In this document: piece by piece, positions 21,788 to 23,578 of the stretch
How the letters are laid out: every line of letters begins with the position of its first letter
How positions within the stretch are numbered: the stretch's first letter is position 1
Source of the DNA: Verrucomicrobia subdivision 3 bacterium UBA7542
GTDB lineage: Bacteria > Verrucomicrobiota > Verrucomicrobiia > Limisphaerales > UBA11358
Direction of reading: 5' to 3'
DNA length: 23,578 nucleotides
Assembly (NCBI GenBank): GCA_002479245.1
Contig: DLMG01000112.1
Span: forward strand, 1-23,578
The notes under the pieces: generated by a model
Database searches by the model: none
What the model was told of the DNA's origin: nothing
Seen by the model: only the letters and a program-made list of their open reading frames with translations
Translations under genes and position numbers: made by a program

Positions 21788-22683
21788 AACTTCGTGAGCT
21801 TTTCCAGTTCCTTCACCCGCCGATCAATGTCGGCACGTTTGATTTTGGTGGTGCGCGTCAGGCCGAAGCCTTCGCAGCAGAACGATGCCGTGACGCTGCC
21901 GTAAACCATCGCGCGCCGGATGTTGTCGTCAATCGAGCCTTTCGCGGTGGCGAGATAACCCATCATGCCTCCGACGAATGAATCGCCCGCGCCAGTCGGG
22001 TCTTCGACGGTGTGCAACGGATAGGCCGGGCAGATGAAAAATCCCTTCGGCCCGGACAGAATCGAGCCGTGCGAACCTTTTTTTATGATCACATACTTTG
22101 GCCCCAGCTTGTGGATTTTTTCCAGCGCGGCGAAGACGTTGTCTTCCCTGGTCAATTGCTGCGCCTCGCTGTCGTTGAGCACAAAGCCGTCGAGGCGCGG
22201 CAGCAGCTTCAGCAAATCGGGCAGCGCGATGTTCAGCCATAAATCCATCGTGTCGGCCACGACGAATTTGGGCCGGCGCATCTGGTCGAGCACGTGATGC
22301 TGGAGCGCGGGCGCGATGTTCGCCAGCAACACAAACGGTGTGTCCTGATGCGCCTTCGGCAGCGTCGGCGTGAAGGTCTCGAACACGCCCAGTTCCGTCG
22401 CCAGCGTGCGGCGGTTGTTCATGTTCGCCTCGTATTCGCCCGACCAATGGAATGTTTTGCCGGGCAAAATCTGCAAACCTTCGAGGTCAATCTTGTGCCG
22501 CTGGTAAAGTTGAAGGTATTTCTTCGGAAAATCCTCGCCGACGACGCCGATTAATTTCACCGGGCTGAAGAAACTCGCGGCCACGGCAGCATGACTGGCC
22601 GAGCCGCCAAGCAGGCGCGGGTTTTCCGCGTTCGGAGTTTTGATGGAGTCGAGTGCCGTTGAACCGACAATAAGAACGCTCAT
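21784..22683 (-). CDS. PfkB-family carbohydrate/nucleoside kinase
   Basis: The 299-aa kinase phosphorylates a sugar or nucleoside with ATP. The N-terminal substrate-binding GGSASHAAVAASFF is present, and the C-terminal PfkB signature DPTGAGDSFVGGMMGYLA includes the catalytic base D234 and the anion-hole glycines. AEANMNNRRT-like and NDSEAQQLT segments are also normal. The substrate cannot be read from the sequence; ribokinase and adenosine kinase types are both possible. ATG start at 22683-22681. The last 14 residues occur again in diverged form at 21038-21076, on the far side of the toxin-antitoxin pair. Confidence 0.88.
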   Translation of the reverse strand: MSVLIVGSTALDSIKTPNAENPRLLGGSASHAAVAASFFSPVKLIGVVGEDFPKKYLQLYQRHKIDLEGLQILPGKTFHWSGEYEANMNNRRTLATELGVFETFTPTLPKAHQDTPFVLLANIAPALQHHVLDQMRRPKFVVADTMDLWLNIALPDLLKLLPRLDGFVLNDSEAQQLTREDNVFAALEKIHKLGPKYVIIKKGSHGSILSGPKGFFICPAYPLHTVEDPTGAGDSFVGGMMGYLATAKGSIDDNIRRAMVYGSVTASFCCEGFGLTRTTKIKRADIDRRVKELEKLTKF

Positions 22684-22782
22684 GTGAAATTTATTTGAAA
22701 CGTGATGGCAAAACTAACTCACGGTTCGGTTTTACCAGACCAGCGAAAGCATCAAGACATTCCGGCAGAGAATGGCGCACTG

Positions 22783-22897
22783 AAAAGCGGTGTCGCGCTT
22801 CGCTTGCCACCGCAGTCCAAGACGCAAGCGAAACTCCAGTCGACACCCGGATGCGCTTGTTTTTTTGGAGTGCGGCGGCTATGACGCCGCTTTTTTG
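22783..22897. repeat. Inverted pair of GC-rich hairpins with flanking A/T runs
   Basis: Left hairpin GCGGTG...CACCGC (about 22787-22812) and right hairpin GCGGCG...CGCCGC (22872-22890) have different but fully paired stems. The right one is preceded by GGAG and followed by T6, the left one preceded by AAAA when read on the plus strand. The arrangement is tail to tail compared with the other palindromes. Each could end transcription in the outward direction; the left one would do so for the glyoxalase gene. Confidence 0.65.
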
Positions 22898-22924
22898 TTT
22901 TGCATTGTTCATAAAGGCGCCATC

Positions 22925-23320
22925 TTAATAGCCACTTTTGCCGCGTTGAATCAGTTCGATTTCGTAACCTTCCGGCGCGTCAATGAACGCAAACACTGTG
23001 CCGGTGGAAGTCGTCGTTGGGCCGTCGGAATACTTCAGGCCGTGCTTCGCGAGGTGTTTGCCGAATTCTTCGAGGTTGTCCACCTCGAAAGCCAGATGCG
23101 TGAGGTCGGGTTGCACCTGCACCGGGCCGCCGGCCGGGAAACTGCAGATTTCAATCTGCTCGTCACTTTCGGGGGCTTTGAGAAAAACCAGTTCCGAACC
23201 CCGCGGCGATTTGTGCCGCTTGATTTCTTCGAGGCCGAGCACGTCGCGATAAAACTTTATCGTGCGTTCCAAATCGTTCACGCGATAGCGCGTGTGCAGC
23301 AGTTTTGTGACCTTGCTCAT
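22925..23320 (-). CDS. gloA: Glyoxalase I (lactoylglutathione lyase), VOC family
   Basis: The 131-aa protein, from the ATG at 23320-23318, isomerises the methylglyoxal-glutathione hemithioacetal to lactoylglutathione. All four metal ligands expected from E. coli GloA line up: H9 (LLHTRYRV), E57 (QIEICS), H75 (DLTHLAFEV) and E122 (GYEIELIQ). LERTIKFYRDVLGL and AFIDAPEGYEIEL are family hallmarks. The open frame extends 10 codons further upstream, but that part lies in repeat-like sequence and the ATG I chose aligns with the usual start. Together with the GST-like gene at 322-990 it hints at a glutathione-like thiol in this organism, which is an inference. Confidence 0.88.
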   Translation of the reverse strand: MSKVTKLLHTRYRVNDLERTIKFYRDVLGLEEIKRHKSPRGSELVFLKAPESDEQIEICSFPAGGPVQVQPDLTHLAFEVDNLEEFGKHLAKHGLKYSDGPTTTSTGTVFAFIDAPEGYEIELIQRGKSGY

Positions 23321-23337
23321 GGGCGAAGTTTTAACAA

Positions 23338-23368
23338 GTCCAGTGTCCAAAGTCCAATGTCCAAAGGC
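23338..23368. repeat. Arm of GTCCAAAGTCCAATGTCC-type units
   Basis: Three GTCCAA(A/T)G-like units in tandem lie just upstream of the glyoxalase gene. They are of the same reiterated-unit style as the other hairpin arms. No inverted partner is visible in the window. Confidence 0.6.
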
Positions 23369-23513
23369 GCGGGTAGTGTCCTACCCGCTGCGCGGGTGAA
23401 TTGTGCCGATTGCGAAAACCAGTATGCAATAGTAGGCAGTTGGCTTGGCAGGGGAGTGACTTTGAGAATGGGACCAAGAATATGTTTGTAACGTGCGCAG
23501 GACACGCCGCTAC
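23369..23513. repeat. Possible REPIN-like element with TGTC loop
   Basis: The left hairpin GCGGGTAG, TGTC, CTACCCGC (23369-23388) is perfect. At 23495-23513, read on the minus strand, GTAG is followed by GGCG, TGTCC and TGCGC, sharing the TGTCC core with a poor stem. The two are inverted with a long spacer (23389-23494), so the link between them is tentative. Confidence 0.45.
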
Positions 23514-23578
23514 GTGGAATGCTTTTCCCTCAATCTCTTTGCGACATCCTCCAGTGTTCCCTTGAAGGGTCCGGGTGT
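23510..23578 (-). CDS. C-terminal end of an unidentified gene (partial)
   Basis: The minus strand is open from the window edge to a TAG at 23512-23510 and reads TPGPFKGTLEDVAKRLREKHST. The amphipathic helix-like ending looks like a true protein tail, but 22 residues are too few to name a family. The stop codon coincides with the GTAG of the adjacent possible repeat. Confidence 0.4.
   Translation of the reverse strand, partial: TPGPFKGTLEDVAKRLREKHST

Noticed and set aside
22790..23491. 233-codon open frame opposite glyoxalase I
   Set aside because: Shadow of the glyoxalase gene and repeats; no domain features.

Overview
The window looks like a piece of a chromosome from the phylum Verrucomicrobiota (Pedosphaera/Limisphaera-like). 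This is inferred from the GC-rich coding sequence, a Ser/Thr kinase headed by a CPxC...CPxC zinc ribbon, an ECF sigma factor opening with an ATTHWTVV-type motif, futalosine-pathway menaquinone genes, and many palindromic dispersed repeats. No rRNA, tRNA, CRISPR array, phage or transposase gene was seen.

Layout. 1-990 (minus): a PIN domain of PhoH type, cut by the window edge, translationally coupled to a GST-like protein. 1101-2899 (plus): two coiled-coil proteins with C-terminal membrane anchors, then an O6-alkylguanine-DNA alkyltransferase. 2900-5788 (minus): an envelope operon of lipoprotein amidase, NAD-dependent sugar epimerase and family 2 glycosyltransferase. 5982-8053 (plus): UbiX-type flavin prenyltransferase and UbiA/MqnP-type prenyltransferase, separated by a four-helix-bundle gene lying between inverted repeats. 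8209-14659 (plus): a signalling block with a 1578-aa transmembrane Ser/Thr kinase carrying an external transglutaminase-like domain and two DUF4019-like repeats, a secreted DUF4019 protein, a small PH-like protein and an ECF sigma factor. 14839-19887: mqnE and mqnA, split by two small unknown genes, a relic of mqnA and a large Cys-containing protein coupled to mqnA. 19969-23320: sugar-phosphate nucleotidyltransferase, DUF433/DUF5615 toxin-antitoxin pair, PfkB-family kinase and glyoxalase I. A gene tail is cut by the right edge.

How the genes work together. mqnE, mqnA, the MqnP-like enzyme and the UbiX-like enzyme all fit menaquinone synthesis by the futalosine route: MqnA makes 3-enolpyruvylbenzoate from chorismate, MqnE makes aminofutalosine, and the prenyltransferase and prenyl-FMN-dependent decarboxylation act late. 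The kinase-to-sigma block reads as a membrane sensor with its transcriptional output.

The most unusual signal is the repeats. There are several families of REPIN-like elements: a GTAG or GGAG tetranucleotide, a hairpin with variable stem and constant 3-4 nt loop, a spacer, then the same in inverted orientation. They sit between genes but also inside three conserved protein genes (ogt, the kinase, mqnE) without breaking the reading frame. A second class consists of long hairpins made of reiterated 6-11 nt units. Two short direct copies of gene 3' ends (mqnE, pfkB), with mostly synonymous differences, bracket the 16.1-20.9 kb and 21.0-21.8 kb segments and suggest insertion at gene tails.
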